From Shinella sp. XGS7 (GTDB lineage: Bacteria; Pseudomonadota; Gammaproteobacteria; Burkholderiales; Burkholderiaceae_C), in assembly GCF_020535565.1 (NCBI RefSeq), contig NZ_CP084758.1, positions 4,539,001 to 4,603,000 on the forward strand: 64,000 bases of DNA. Reading direction: 5' to 3'. Positions 11,509 through 20,561 of the stretch are shown one piece after another. Each line of letters opens with the position of its first letter. The stretch's first letter is position 1. A model generated the notes under the pieces. It ran no database searches, was not told the DNA's origin, and saw nothing but the letters and a program-made list of their open reading frames with translations. A program made the translations under genes and the position numbers.

Positions 11509-11871
11509 CTACTCGAAGTCTTCCGTGCTGGTTGTATCGCCTTGCACCAGTGCCTTCAGCTTGTGGCTGGCATGGAAGGTGACCACATTGCGGGCCTTGA
11601 TGGGAATGGCTTCGCCGGTGCGCGGATTGCGCCCCGGACGGGGTGCCTTGCGCCGGATATTGAAGTTGCCAAAGCCCGAGAGCTTCACATCGCGGCCCTG
11701 CACCAGCTGGCCGTGGATGATGTCGAAGAAGGCCTCGACCATGTCCTTGGACTCGCGCTTGTTCAGACCCAGCTTGTCGAACAGCAGCTCGGCCAGCTCG
11801 GCCTTGGTGAGCGTGGGCGTCTCCAGACTGCCCAGCAGCACGCGCGCGGCTTGTTGTTGCTCCTCGCTCAT
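11509..11871 (-). CDS. ihfA: Integration host factor subunit alpha
   Basis: A 120-residue HU/IHF family DNA-bending protein that pairs with IhfB and acts in transcription, recombination and replication. [20 protein letters not shown] at the N-terminus and the beta-arm stretch [12 protein letters not shown] with RNVVTFHAS are diagnostic, and the order after pheT is the canonical ihfA position. An acidic tail (TTSTEDFE) extends the C-terminus. The ATG at 11871 has AGGAGG upstream; an in-frame GTG nine nt earlier is too close to that box. Confidence 0.95.
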   Translation of the reverse strand: MSEEQQQAARVLLGSLETPTLTKAELAELLFDKLGLNKRESKDMVEAFFDIIHGQLVQGRDVKLSGFGNFNIRRKAPRPGRNPRTGEAIPIKARNVVTFHASHKLKALVQGDTTSTEDFE

Positions 11872-11933
11872 GGTCCTCACTTCCTCCTTGCCTACGGCTC
11901 TGTCTTTTATCGTGCGGGCGCTGTCGTGGCGGC

Positions 11934-14348
11934 TCAGCCGCGCAGACGGGCGCCCAGCTTCTCGGCCAAAGCCGCCAGCACCTTGGAGACCGCCTGCTCG
12001 ATGCGCTCATCGGTCAGGGTGTTCTCCTCGTCCAGCAGCTCCAGGCGCACGGCCAGGCTGCGCTCGCCGGCCTTGAGCTCGGCCGTGGGCTGGGCGGGCT
12101 TGAACACGTCGAAGAGCTTGGCCGAGCGGATCAGGCCCTCATGGGCGCCGGCGATGACGGCCATCAACGCGTCATGCGTGACGCCCTCGCCCACGATCAC
12201 CGCGATATCGCGCTGCACCGACTGCTGGCGCGGCACACCGGCACTCTTGGGCAGGCTGCGCGCCAGCACGGCATCCAGAGCCAACTCGAACAGCACCGGA
12301 GCCTGGGGCAGCTCATAGCCCTGGCGCCACTTGGGGTGCAGCTCGCCGATCACGCCGATCTCGGCGCCCTCCAGCAGCACCTTGGCCGAGCGGCCGGGGT
12401 GCAGGGCCGGATGCTCGGCGGCCACGAACGTCAGCTGGCGCGGCGCGAACAGGGCTTCCAGATCGCCCTTCACATCGAAGAAGTCCACCTGACGGTCGCG
12501 CTGGCTCCATTGCTGCTGCTCGGCCGGGCCATAGGCCAGGCCGGCCAGGCGCATGGGCTGGGCCACGCCGGCGATGCTGCTGTCGCTCTCCACGACCGAA
12601 GCGTCGCGCAGGAAGACGCGGCCGATCTCGAACACGCGCACGCGCGGCGCCTTGCGCGCCAGGTTGTGACGCAGCACCTGCACCAGGCTGCCGATCAGGC
12701 TGGAGCGCATGACGGCCAGCGGCGCGGCAATGGGGTTGAGCAGCTGGATGGGGTTGGCGTTGCCGGCCAGCTCCTGCTCCCAGCGCGCTTCCACAAAGCT
12801 GAAGTTGATGGTCTCGTAATAGTCGCGCCCGGCCATGGCGTGGCGCAGCGCGTGCACCGCGCGGCGCGATTCGCTCAGCACCTTGCCCACCACCGGCGCC
12901 AGGGGCGGCGTGGCCGGCAGCTTGGGGTAGCCCAGCACGCGGATCACTTCCTCGATCAGGTCTTCCTCGATCTGGAGGTCGAAGCGGTAGCTGGGCGGGG
13001 TCACAGTCAGCGTGCCCTCGCCTTCCACAAAGTCCAGACCCAGGCGCTTGAAGACCTCGGCGCATTGCGCCTGGCTCAGGTCCATGCCGATCACCTTGGC
13101 GGCGCGGGCCACGCGCAGGGTCACGGGCTGGCGCTCGGGCATGGCGGCCACCTGGTCGTCCATGGGCCCGGCTTCGCCGCCGCAGATCTCCAGGATCAGC
13201 TGGGTGATGCGCTCAATGTGCTCGACCGTGCCCACCGGGTCCACGCCGCGCTCGAAGCGGTGACCGGCATCGGTGGAGAAGTTGTAGCGGCGCGAACGGC
13301 CGGCCACGGCCTTGGGCCACCAGAAGGCGGCTTCCACGTAGACGTTCTTGGTGTCATCGGACACGGCCGTGGCGTCGCCGCCCATGATGCCGGCCAGAGA
13401 CTCGACCTGCTCGCGGTCGGCGATCACGCCCACCTGCTCGTCCACCGTGATGGTGTTGCCGTTCAGAAGCTTGAGCTGCTCGCCGGCCTTGCCCCAGCGC
13501 ACGATCAGCTCGCCGTGGATCTTGTCCAGATCGAAGATGTGGCTGGGACGGCCCAGCTCGAACATCACATAGTTGGAGATGTCCACCAGGGGCGAGACCG
13601 AGCGCTGGCCGCAACGCGCCAGGCGCTCCACCATCCAGGCAGGGGTCTGGGCCCGGGTGTTGACGCCGCGCACCACGCGGCCCGAGAAGCGACCGCACAG
13701 GTCGGGCGCCTCGATGCGCACCGGCAGCTTGGCCTCATGCTGGACCGCCACGGGCGGGAAGCTGGACGCCTGGAGCGGCGTGCCGGTCAGGGCCGAGACC
13801 TCGCGGGCAATGCCGTAGACGCTCAGGCAATGCGCCAGATTGGGCGTGAGCTTGAGCGTGAACAGCATGTCGTCCAGGTTCAGGTGCTCACGGATGTTCT
13901 GGCCCACCGGCGCGTCGGCTGCCAGCTCCAGCAGACCGCCATGGTCCTCGCTGAGCTTGAGCTCGCGGGCCGAGCACAGCATGCCGAAGCTCTCCACGCC
14001 GCGCAGCTTGCCCTTGCCGATCTTGAAGGGCTGGCCGTCCTCACCCGGGGGCAGTTCGGCGCCGATGGTGGCCAGGGGCACCTTGATGCCGGCGCGGGCG
14101 TTGGGGGCGCCGCAGACGATCTGCAGGGGCTCGGGGCCACCGGCGTTGACCGTGCAGACGCGCAGCTTGTCGGCATTGGGGTGCTGCTCGGCCGTCAGGA
14201 TCTCGGCCACGACGATGCCGTGGAAGGCCGGTGCCGCGGGGCGCAGCTCTTCGACTTCCAGGCCAGACATGGTCAGCAGCTCGGCCAGCTCTTGGGTATT
14301 CAGCGCGGGGTTGCAGAAGCTCCGCAGCCAGGACTCGGGGAATTGCAT
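11934..14348 (-). CDS. pheT: Phenylalanyl-tRNA synthetase beta subunit
   Basis: An 804-residue subunit of the alpha2-beta2 class II enzyme that charges tRNA-Phe. Visible domains are the N-terminal EMAP-like tRNA-binding fold (residues 40-150), B3/B4 editing domain (about 210-390, with GRPSHIFD), B5 domain (about 410-485) and C-terminal FDX-ACB anticodon-binding domain (about 710-804, beginning near [14 protein letters not shown]). It lies 50 nt downstream of pheS and upstream of ihfA. Full length is intact. Confidence 0.97.
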   Translation of the reverse strand: MQFPESWLRSFCNPALNTQELAELLTMSGLEVEELRPAAPAFHGIVVAEILTAEQHPNADKLRVCTVNAGGPEPLQIVCGAPNARAGIKVPLATIGAELPPGEDGQPFKIGKGKLRGVESFGMLCSARELKLSEDHGGLLELAADAPVGQNIREHLNLDDMLFTLKLTPNLAHCLSVYGIAREVSALTGTPLQASSFPPVAVQHEAKLPVRIEAPDLCGRFSGRVVRGVNTRAQTPAWMVERLARCGQRSVSPLVDISNYVMFELGRPSHIFDLDKIHGELIVRWGKAGEQLKLLNGNTITVDEQVGVIADREQVESLAGIMGGDATAVSDDTKNVYVEAAFWWPKAVAGRSRRYNFSTDAGHRFERGVDPVGTVEHIERITQLILEICGGEAGPMDDQVAAMPERQPVTLRVARAAKVIGMDLSQAQCAEVFKRLGLDFVEGEGTLTVTPPSYRFDLQIEEDLIEEVIRVLGYPKLPATPPLAPVVGKVLSESRRAVHALRHAMAGRDYYETINFSFVEARWEQELAGNANPIQLLNPIAAPLAVMRSSLIGSLVQVLRHNLARKAPRVRVFEIGRVFLRDASVVESDSSIAGVAQPMRLAGLAYGPAEQQQWSQRDRQVDFFDVKGDLEALFAPRQLTFVAAEHPALHPGRSAKVLLEGAEIGVIGELHPKWRQGYELPQAPVLFELALDAVLARSLPKSAGVPRQQSVQRDIAVIVGEGVTHDALMAVIAGAHEGLIRSAKLFDVFKPAQPTAELKAGERSLAVRLELLDEENTLTDERIEQAVSKVLAALAEKLGARLRG

Positions 14349-14398
14349 GGTGTTCTGTTCTCTTCAGGCGTTCGTTTGGCGGGCAGGTTCTTGGGCAA

Positions 14399-15436
14399 TC
14401 ACTTGAACTGCGACAGGAAGCGCAGATCGCCGTCAAAGAACAGGCGCAGGTCGCCCACGCCATAGCGCAGCATGGCCAGACGGTCGATGCCCGAGCCGAA
14501 CGCGAAGCCGATGTACTTCTCGGGGTCCAGGCCCATATTGCGGATCACCTGGGGGTGGACCTGGCCCGAGCCCGAGACTTCCAGCCAGCGGCCCTTGAGC
14601 GGGCCGGAGCCGAACATCATGTCGATCTCCGCGCTCGGCTCGGTGAAGGGGAAGTAGCTGGGACGGAAACGGATCTCCATATCCGTCGTCTCGAAGAACT
14701 GCTGCATGAAGTTCACGTAGACGGACTTGAGGTCCTTGAAGGAGATGTTCTCGCCCACCCACAGGCCTTCGACCTGGTGGAACATGGGCGAGTGGGTGGC
14801 GTCGCTGTCCACCCGGTAGGTGCGGCCCGGCGCGATCACGCGGATCTCGGGCATGGGCAGGCCGGCATCGATGGCCGCCTTGTGCTTCTTCACATGCTGG
14901 ACCGCGTAGCGGATCTGCATGGGGCTGGTGTGGGTGCGCAGCACATGACCGCCCTCGATGTAGAAGGTGTCGTGCATGGAGCGGGCCGGATGGTCTTCGG
15001 GCGTGTTCAGCGCCGTGAAGTTGAACCAGTCGTTCTCGATCTCGGGGCCGTCGGCCACATCGAAACCCATGGAGCCGAAGATGGCCTCGATGCGCTCCAT
15101 GGCGCGGGTGATGGGGTGCAGGCCCCCGGTGCCGCGAGCGCGGCCGGGCAGGCTCACATCCAGGGCCTCGGCCTTGAGCTGCAAAGCAAGCTCGGCATCG
15201 GCCAGGGCCTGGCGGCGCGCGTTCAGCGCGGCCTCAATGCCCTGCTTCAGCTGGTTGATCTGGGCGCCGCGGGTCTTCTTTTCCTCGACCGACAGCGCGG
15301 CCAAGCCCTTCATCAGCTCGGTCACCTGGCCGCTCTTGCCGATAAATCGGGCCTTGGCGTTCTCCAGGTCGGCGGGCGTGGCGGCGGCAGCAAACTCAAG
15401 GCTTGCCGTCTGTAGCAGTTGGTCGAGGTCGTTCAT
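14399..15436 (-). CDS. pheS: Phenylalanyl-tRNA synthetase alpha subunit
   Basis: A 345-residue catalytic subunit. An N-terminal coiled coil (residues 1-90) precedes the class II core with motif 2 (the region ending [17 protein letters not shown]) and motif 3 ([14 protein letters not shown]). The ATG at 15436 gives MNDLDQLLQ, the usual N-terminus; an upstream in-frame reading runs through the terminator hairpin and is not credible. It is preceded by a strong intrinsic terminator and two GCAA-loop hairpins, so expression is probably attenuated relative to rplT. Confidence 0.97.
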   Translation of the reverse strand: MNDLDQLLQTASLEFAAAATPADLENAKARFIGKSGQVTELMKGLAALSVEEKKTRGAQINQLKQGIEAALNARRQALADAELALQLKAEALDVSLPGRARGTGGLHPITRAMERIEAIFGSMGFDVADGPEIENDWFNFTALNTPEDHPARSMHDTFYIEGGHVLRTHTSPMQIRYAVQHVKKHKAAIDAGLPMPEIRVIAPGRTYRVDSDATHSPMFHQVEGLWVGENISFKDLKSVYVNFMQQFFETTDMEIRFRPSYFPFTEPSAEIDMMFGSGPLKGRWLEVSGSGQVHPQVIRNMGLDPEKYIGFAFGSGIDRLAMLRYGVGDLRLFFDGDLRFLSQFK

Positions 15437-15460
15437 CGCGGGGCGATCGGATTCGGAGCA

Positions 15461-15500
15461 AACAAAAATGAAAAAGGCCGAACACCAGGGTGTCGGCCTT
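15461..15500 (-). terminator. Intrinsic terminator/attenuator between rplT and pheS
   Basis: On the minus strand, stem AAGGCCGACACC pairs with GGTGTTCGGCCTT (one bulge) and is followed by TTTTCATTTTTGTT. It lies 25 nt before the pheS start and in the direction of transcription, so read-through is needed for pheST expression unless an internal promoter exists. Confidence 0.8.
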
Positions 15501-15508
15501 GAAAGGCG

Positions 15509-15554
15509 CGCCTGGCTTGCGCCAGGCAGCCACAACAGCCCCTTGCGGGGCCGT
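15509..15554 (-). promoter_or_regulatory. Two GCAA-tetraloop hairpins in the rplT-pheS leader
   Basis: On the minus strand GCCCC-GCAA-GGGGC (about 15539-15552) is followed by GCCTGGC-GCAA-GCCAGGC (about 15511-15528). Both have GNRA loops. The 3' arm CCAGG of the second could also pair with CCTGG inside the terminator, giving a possible antiterminator. No Phe-rich leader peptide is present. Confidence 0.5.
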
Positions 15555-15561
15555 CGGGCAA

Positions 15562-15918
15562 TTAAGCGAGAGCGGCCTTCACCTTGGCGAAGATGCTGGC
15601 AAAACCAGCAGGATCGTTGACGGCGAGATCAGCCAGGACCTTGCGGTCGATGTCGATCTGGGCCTTCTTCAGGCCAGCCACGAACTTGCTGTAGCTCAGA
15701 CCCAGGCCACGGCTTGCCGCGTTGATACGGGCAATCCACAGCTGGCGGAACACGCGCTTCTTGGCACGGCGGTCACGGTAGGCGTACTGGCCCGCCTTCA
15801 TCACCGCCTGCTTGGCGATGCGGAAGACGTTCTTACGACGACCACGGAAGCCCTTGGCCAGAGCCAGGACCTTCTTGTGACGAGCACGTGCGGTAACACC
15901 ACGTTTGACGCGAGGCAT
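15562..15918 (-). CDS. rplT: 50S ribosomal protein L20
   Basis: A 118-residue large-subunit assembly protein. [18 protein letters not shown] at the N-terminus and [14 protein letters not shown] in the globular domain are diagnostic. In many bacteria L20 represses rpmI-rplT translation by binding its own mRNA; no such element was traced here. It is 25 nt downstream of rpmI. Confidence 0.98.
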   Translation of the reverse strand: MPRVKRGVTARARHKKVLALAKGFRGRRKNVFRIAKQAVMKAGQYAYRDRRAKKRVFRQLWIARINAASRGLGLSYSKFVAGLKKAQIDIDRKVLADLAVNDPAGFASIFAKVKAALA

Positions 15919-15943
15919 GTTGTATCTCCTTCAGTTCGCGGGA

Positions 15944-16147
15944 TTACAGACCAGCAAAGGGCAGCATCGCAGCGATGTGACCCATGTTGGTTTCATGCAC
16001 GTTCACGGCGCCGCGGAGCTGACGCTTGTTCTTCGTGGTCTTCTTGGTCAGGATGTGGCGCTTGAAGGCCTGACCGCGCTTGACGGTACCACCCGGACGA
16101 ACGCGAAAACGCTTCTTCGCGCTGCTCTTGGTCTTCATTTTGGGCAT
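15944..16147 (-). CDS. rpmI: 50S ribosomal protein L35
   Basis: A 67-residue basic large-subunit protein. [20 protein letters not shown] and [16 protein letters not shown] are diagnostic. The ATG follows an AGGAG-containing ribosome binding site (complement of ctcctt at about 16152). It is located between infC and rplT as in most bacteria. Confidence 0.98.
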   Translation of the reverse strand: MPKMKTKSSAKKRFRVRPGGTVKRGQAFKRHILTKKTTKNKRQLRGAVNVHETNMGHIAAMLPFAGL

Positions 16148-16274
16148 TGCATGCTCCTTCTAAGAACGTCCCAGCGGCGGTTGCGGGGCCCGCAACACTT
16201 GTCTGGCCACTGGAGACTTATGAGTCCCGCCGACGACCAAATCGACGGGACCAAAATCCTCAAACCTGCGGTGT

Positions 16275-16820
16275 TCAGCGCTTCTTGGGCGCCAGCACCA
16301 TGATCATCTGCCGGCCTTCCAGCTTGGGCATGTTCTCCACCACGGCCACATCGGCGAGTTCGTCGCGGATGCGCTCCAGCAGACGCATGCCGATGTCCTG
16401 GTGGGTGATCTCGCGGCCACGGTAACGCAGCGTCACCTTGCCCTTGTCACCGTCCTCGGCGATGAAGCGACGCAGATTGCGCATCTTGATCTGGTAGTCG
16501 CCCTCGTCCGTACCCGGACGGAACTTGACTTCCTTGACCTCGATGACCTTCTGCTTGGCCTTGGCCTCGGCCGCGCGCTTCTGCTCCTGGTATTTGAACT
16601 TGCCGTAGTCCATCAGCCGGCACACGGGCGGGCTGGCGGTGGCAGCGATCTCGACCAGATCCACATCAAGGTCACCTGCCATGCGCAGGGCTTCCATGAT
16701 GGGAACGATGCCCAGAGGCTCGTTCTCCGGGCCGTTCAGACGGACCTCGGGAGCAGTGATTTCGCGGTTCAGCCGATGCTTACGCTCGGGAATCGCACGA
16801 CGGTCAGCAAAAGTAGCGAT
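16275..16820 (-). CDS. infC: Translation initiation factor IF-3, with AUC start codon
   Basis: A factor of 181 residues that binds the 30S subunit and checks start-codon pairing. The conserved N-terminal domain ([16 protein letters not shown], about residues 15-30) lies upstream of the first in-frame ATG (16697), so a shorter protein would lose half of that domain. An in-frame TGA lies 15 nt before the ATC at 16820, with no ATG, GTG or TTG in between. AAAGGTAAG sits about 8 nt before the ATC. The start is therefore AUC, comparable to the AUU of E. coli infC, which makes IF-3 repress its own translation. The C-terminal domain ends [10 protein letters not shown]. Confidence 0.95.
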   Translation of the reverse strand: MATFADRRAIPERKHRLNREITAPEVRLNGPENEPLGIVPIMEALRMAGDLDVDLVEIAATASPPVCRLMDYGKFKYQEQKRAAEAKAKQKVIEVKEVKFRPGTDEGDYQIKMRNLRRFIAEDGDKGKVTLRYRGREITHQDIGMRLLERIRDELADVAVVENMPKLEGRQMIMVLAPKKR

Positions 16821-16882
16821 GGTGCTTACCTTTCAACGAGCCCAAGGCGAGAGCCCAACAGACGAAAAAGCGCGCCCCGACT

Positions 16883-18790
16883 TCAGGCCTTGTTCGCAAT
16901 GTCTTCAGAGAGCTTGGCGATGAAGCTGTCCAGAGGCATCACGCCCAGGTCTTGGTTGCCACGAGCGCGCACCGCAACGGCCCCGTTTGCCTTCTCCTTG
17001 TCACCAACGACCAGGATGTACGGAACCTTTTGCAAGGAATGCTCGCGGATTTTATACGTGATTTTCTCGTTCCGCAAATCGGCCACCACCCTAAGCCCTT
17101 GTTTTTGCAGCGATTTCACGATCTCCTGGACGTAATCCGCCTGGGCATCCGTGATATTGGCCACCACCACCTGGGTGGGCGCCAGCCAGGTGGGCAGCGC
17201 GCCGGCATGCTGTTCGATCAGGATGCCGATGAAACGCTCCAGGCTGCCCACGATGGCACGGTGCAGCATGACGGGGCGGTGGCGCGAGCCGTCCTCGCCC
17301 ACGAACTCGGCGTCCAGGCGCTCCGGCAGATTGGGGTCCACCTGGATGGTGCCGCACTGCCACTGGCGACCCAGGGCGTCCTTGAGCGTGTACTCGATCT
17401 TGGGGCCGTAGAAGGCGCCCTCGCCCGGCAGGTACTCGAACTCGCAGCCCGAGGCCTTGAGACCTTCGGCCAGCGCGGCCTCGGCCTTGTCCCAGCTTTC
17501 CTCGGAGCCGACGCGCTTTTCCGGACGGGTGGAGAGCTTCACGACGACCTCGTCGAAGCCGAAGTCCTTGTAGACCGACAGGATCAGGTCGTTGATGCGC
17601 AGGCATTCCGCCGCCATCTGCTCGTCGGTGCAGAAGACATGCGCATCGTCCTGCGTGAAGCCGCGCACGCGCATCAGTCCGTGCAGTGCGCCGGAGGGCT
17701 CATAGCGATGCACATTGCCGAATTCAGCAAGACGGACAGGCAGTTCGCGGTAAGACTTCAAGCCATGTTTGAAGATCTGCACGTGGCCCGGGCAGTTCAT
17801 CGGCTTCAGCGCGTAGTCACGCTTCTCCGACTCCGTCGTGAACATGTTCTCGCGGTACTTGTCCCAGTGGCCGGTCTTCTCCCACAGCCCTTTGTCCAGG
17901 ATCTGCGGGCCCTTGACCTCCAAATAACCGTTCTCGCGGTAGACGCGGCGCATGTACTGCTCCACCTCCTGCCAGACCGTCCAGCCCTTGCCGTGCCAGA
18001 ACACGACGCCCGGCCCTTCCTCCTGGAAATGGAACAGGTCCATTTCGCGGCCGAGGCGGCGGTGGTCGCGCTTCTCGGCTTCGGCGAGGATGTTGAGATA
18101 GGTGTCGAGCTCCTCCTGGGTGCGCCAGGCGGTGCCGTAGATGCGGGTCAGCATCGGATTGTTCGAATCGCCGCGCCAATAGGCGCCCGCGACCTTCATC
18201 AGCTTGAAGTGCTTGAGCTTGCCGGTGCTGGGCACGTGGGGGCCGCGGCACAGGTCTTCGAAAGCGCCCTCGCGGTAGAGCGAGACGTCTTCGTTGCTGG
18301 GAATGCTGGCGATGATCTCGGCCTTGTAGGCCTCGCCGATGCCCTTGAAATAGGCCACGGCTTCGTCGCGCGGCAGCACACGGCGCACCACGGCCTCGTC
18401 CTTCTTGGCCAGCTCGCCCATCTTCTTCTCGATGGCGGCCAGATCGTCTGGCGTGAAGGGCTCGTCCTTGGCAAAGTCGTAGTAGAAGCCGTTGTCGATG
18501 ACAGGACCGATGGTCACCTGGGCCTCGGGGAAGAGCTCCTTGACGGCATAGGCCAGCAGGTGGGCCGTGGAGTGACGAATCACCTCCAGGCCGTCGGCGT
18601 CCTTGTCGGTGATGATGGCCAGCTGGGCATCCTGCGCGATCAGATGGCTGGTGTCCACCAGCTTGCCGTCCACGCGGCCGGCCAGGGCGGCCTTGGCCAG
18701 GCCCGTGCCGATGGAAGCGGCCACCTGGGCCACGGTGACGGGCGCCTCGAACTGGCGCTTGGAACCGTCGGGCAGTTGAATCGAGATCAT
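16883..18790 (-). CDS. thrS: Threonyl-tRNA synthetase
   Basis: A 635-residue class II synthetase. Domains in order: TGS (residues 1-62), editing N2 domain with [11 protein letters not shown] (about 74-84), catalytic core with motif 2 ([19 protein letters not shown], about 362-380) and motif 3 ([15 protein letters not shown]), and the anticodon-binding domain (about 535-635). Zinc ligands include Cys in MNCPGH. It is the first gene of the thrS-infC-rpmI-rplT block and is preceded by a Thr-rich leader peptide and terminator. About 18040-18200 uses CTC/GAA-rich codons unlike the flanks. Confidence 0.98.
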   Translation of the reverse strand: MISIQLPDGSKRQFEAPVTVAQVAASIGTGLAKAALAGRVDGKLVDTSHLIAQDAQLAIITDKDADGLEVIRHSTAHLLAYAVKELFPEAQVTIGPVIDNGFYYDFAKDEPFTPDDLAAIEKKMGELAKKDEAVVRRVLPRDEAVAYFKGIGEAYKAEIIASIPSNEDVSLYREGAFEDLCRGPHVPSTGKLKHFKLMKVAGAYWRGDSNNPMLTRIYGTAWRTQEELDTYLNILAEAEKRDHRRLGREMDLFHFQEEGPGVVFWHGKGWTVWQEVEQYMRRVYRENGYLEVKGPQILDKGLWEKTGHWDKYRENMFTTESEKRDYALKPMNCPGHVQIFKHGLKSYRELPVRLAEFGNVHRYEPSGALHGLMRVRGFTQDDAHVFCTDEQMAAECLRINDLILSVYKDFGFDEVVVKLSTRPEKRVGSEESWDKAEAALAEGLKASGCEFEYLPGEGAFYGPKIEYTLKDALGRQWQCGTIQVDPNLPERLDAEFVGEDGSRHRPVMLHRAIVGSLERFIGILIEQHAGALPTWLAPTQVVVANITDAQADYVQEIVKSLQKQGLRVVADLRNEKITYKIREHSLQKVPYILVVGDKEKANGAVAVRARGNQDLGVMPLDSFIAKLSEDIANKA

Positions 18791-18840
18791 CGGAAGTACT
18801 CCAGAGGGAAACCCGGCTCGGGGAGCTCAGGGGGTTTCGG

Positions 18841-18872
18841 AAAACAAAAAGCGCGGCCGGGTGCCGCGCTTT
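18841..18872 (-). terminator. Attenuator terminator in the thrS leader
   Basis: Minus-strand stem AAAGCGCGGC/GCCGCGCTTT with a 5-nt loop is followed by TTGTTTT. It lies 36 nt beyond the stop of the Thr-rich leader peptide and about 50 nt before the thrS start. Confidence 0.85.
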
Positions 18873-18897
18873 ATGGAGTTTGAAAAAGACGTGACGA

Positions 18898-18906
18898 GCC
18901 GCGGCC
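18898..18906 (-). promoter_or_regulatory. Candidate antiterminator segment in the thrS leader
   Basis: GGCCGCGGC directly follows the leader-peptide stop. Its GCCGCG can pair with CGCGGC in the 5' arm of the terminator. A ribosome at the stop codon would cover this segment, whereas one stalled at the Thr codons would leave it free. Confidence 0.55.
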
Positions 18907-18908
18907 GA

Positions 18909-18947
18909 CTAAACCTCAGAGGGGGTGGTCGTAGTTCGCGGTGTCAT
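18909..18947 (-). CDS. thrS leader peptide (Thr-rich, 12 residues)
   Basis: A short reading frame encoding MTPRTTTTPSEV: five threonines in twelve residues, using ACA, ACT, ACG and ACC. It begins about 45 nt after the candidate -10 box and ends just before the antiterminator segment and terminator. AGG lies close to the ATG, with a second purine-rich stretch (GAAAGG) further upstream. This arrangement fits ribosome-mediated attenuation responding to charged tRNA-Thr. Classical examples of such leaders are thrL and pheM in E. coli. The peptide itself probably has no other role. Confidence 0.75.
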   Translation of the reverse strand: MTPRTTTTPSEV

Positions 18948-18999
18948 AACCTGGCTGCCTTTCTCGGTCCTTGTGCGTTCAAACAAAGCAGGAGCGTCG

Positions 19000-19005
19000 A
19001 TTGTA
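19000..19005 (-). promoter_or_regulatory. Candidate -10 box for the thrS leader transcript
   Basis: TACAAT on the minus strand (5 of 6 consensus positions), just after the end of the upstream lipoprotein gene. It would start a leader RNA of roughly 200 nt before thrS. No convincing -35 hexamer was seen. Confidence 0.45.
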
Positions 19006-19015
19006 AGCCAAGCCC

Positions 19016-19372
19016 TCACCAGCGGCGCAGGCGCCCGCGCTCGATCACCACGCGCTCGCCCACCTTCATGCCCTCCAGGTTGCCCAGCTCGAACCAGCGC
19101 TCCGCCCCACCCTGCTCCAGGCGCACCAGCACCTCGTAGCGCCGCACCGCGCCGTCGCGCGCCTCGATCTGCTCGATGCTGCGCACCAGACCGTACTGCA
19201 GGGGCCGCCCCGGTGCAGCCGGGCTCTCGCTGCCGGGCTGAGATTGCGGAGCGCGCGGGCTGGCCGGATCCGGCGGCAGGGGCACATGGCCGCAGGCCGC
19301 CAGCAGCAGGCCGGACAGCAGGGCCGGGCCATGGCGAGACGCGAGGAACGAGAGGCGATGGAGGGGAGGCAT
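19016..19372 (-). CDS. Small predicted lipoprotein of unknown function
   Basis: A 118-residue protein with a Lys/Arg-containing N-terminus, hydrophobic segment and lipobox LLAAC (Cys at about 27), so probably lipid-anchored to an envelope membrane. A Pro/Ser-rich linker (to about residue 58) leads to a compact basic domain: LVRSIEQIEARDG, YEVLVRLEQG and GNLEGMKVGERVVIERGRL. The last part resembles the C-terminal motif of SlyB-type lipoproteins, where a similar GxKVGxRV pattern occurs. Family membership is uncertain and no function is assigned. Confidence 0.65.
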   Translation of the reverse strand: MPPLHRLSFLASRHGPALLSGLLLAACGHVPLPPDPASPRAPQSQPGSESPAAPGRPLQYGLVRSIEQIEARDGAVRRYEVLVRLEQGGAERWFELGNLEGMKVGERVVIERGRLRRW

Positions 19373-19451
19373 AGCGCCGGCTCTCTGTCAAAGAACACAG
19401 GCCCGATTACAAGCCGCTTTGGGCCCCGGCGGGCGCCGGGTTTACCGGCGC

Positions 19452-20561
19452 TTACAGGCTTTGCGCCTCGATGCTGCCACGCGCGCAGGCCTCGGCAAAG
19501 TCGTCCCGCAGACGCTCACTCTCGGCGATGGCCGCCTGCCAGGCGCGGGCGCGGGCCTGCACATCGTCACCATAGTGCTGGAAATCGTCCCGGTCCGGCA
19601 GCTTGCCGCGGGGCAGGCGGGCCACCCAGTCGGGCCGGGGCGCGAGCAGCACCACATTGTCCAGAAAGGCCGTGGCCGCGTGCCGGCCCTTGAGGCTCTT
19701 GTCCAGCCAGCCCGGAATGACCTGGCGCTGGAAGTGCGGGTAGAGCACCAGGCCCTCGCCGGCCATGGCGGCGTAGTTCAGGTGCAGGTGGTAATCGGTG
19801 ATGCCGCCGTCCCAGTAGGCGCCGCGCGGACCGTCCGGCACATCCTGCACCGCCTGCAGCCAGAAGGGAATGGCGCAGCTCGCCAGCACGGCCGGCAGCA
19901 GGTTCCGCTCGCTCAGCACGGCCTGGTGGCTGCGAAAGTCGCTCAGCGGCATGGGCAGGGGCGCACGCGGGTCGGAGAACACCACCCGGTCCAGCCAGGC
20001 GCCCATGGCCCGGCGCGCCAGCAGATTGCTCACGAAGGCCCCGGTGTAGCCCAGCGGCATGCGCAGCCGCCCCTCGCGGGCCAGGATGTGGCGGCCACGC
20101 GAGGTGAAGACATGCAGGCGGTAGCGCGGATGCGTCAGCACCTCGGCCTCGCGCCCGCCGAAGATCTCGGTCAGCTTGGCGGAAAAGCCGCGGCTCACGC
20201 TCTCGGCCGTGGGTCGCTGACCCGGCCGGCTCTCGTAGCGCTGGTGCACATACTCATCGGCCATGCGCGCAAAGGCCTGGGCCATGTCCGCATCGTCACG
20301 CCCCAGGCAGGCCGTGGCCATGCGCCAGGCGCCGATGGAGGCGCCCAGCAGATGCACCTCCTGCGTGCTGGCGCCCAGCCAGGGACCGAAGATGTGCTGG
20401 TCCAGCAGATTGAGGATCAGACCCTTGGGGCCACCGGCCGCGCCGGGCAGCACACGCACATCCTCGGGCCGCAGGCCACGCTCGCGCAGACGGGCCCGCG
20501 CGCGCGGGCCTGCCAGGATCTGCAGGCCGCGGCCATCGCGCCCGCTCTGCCAGGCCGCCAT
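19452..20561 (-). CDS. Patatin-like phospholipase family protein
   Basis: A 369-residue predicted lipid acyl hydrolase. The oxyanion-hole glycines (GAAGGPKG, about residues 50-57), nucleophile elbow GASIG with the catalytic Ser (about 83-87) and the Asp of WDGGITD (about 249) make up the Ser-Asp dyad of patatins. There is no signal peptide, so it is probably cytoplasmic or secreted by another route. Its ATG overlaps the stop of the TonB-dependent receptor (ATGA), implying translational coupling; an ATG 30 nt further upstream inside the receptor gene is less likely. The physiological substrate is unknown. Confidence 0.85.
   Translation of the reverse strand: MAAWQSGRDGRGLQILAGPRARARLRERGLRPEDVRVLPGAAGGPKGLILNLLDQHIFGPWLGASTQEVHLLGASIGAWRMATACLGRDDADMAQAFARMADEYVHQRYESRPGQRPTAESVSRGFSAKLTEIFGGREAEVLTHPRYRLHVFTSRGRHILAREGRLRMPLGYTGAFVSNLLARRAMGAWLDRVVFSDPRAPLPMPLSDFRSHQAVLSERNLLPAVLASCAIPFWLQAVQDVPDGPRGAYWDGGITDYHLHLNYAAMAGEGLVLYPHFQRQVIPGWLDKSLKGRHAATAFLDNVVLLAPRPDWVARLPRGKLPDRDDFQHYGDDVQARARAWQAAIAESERLRDDFAEACARGSIEAQSL

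Noticed and set aside
15437-15535. N-terminal extension of pheS with a Phe-containing stretch that could be read as a leader peptide
   Set aside because: The Phe codons come from the T-run of the terminator itself, downstream of the hairpin, so a ribosome there could not control attenuation.
16952-18883. 643-codon plus-strand frame opposite thrS
   Set aside because: It has no family similarity and is fully antisense to thrS; a composition artefact.
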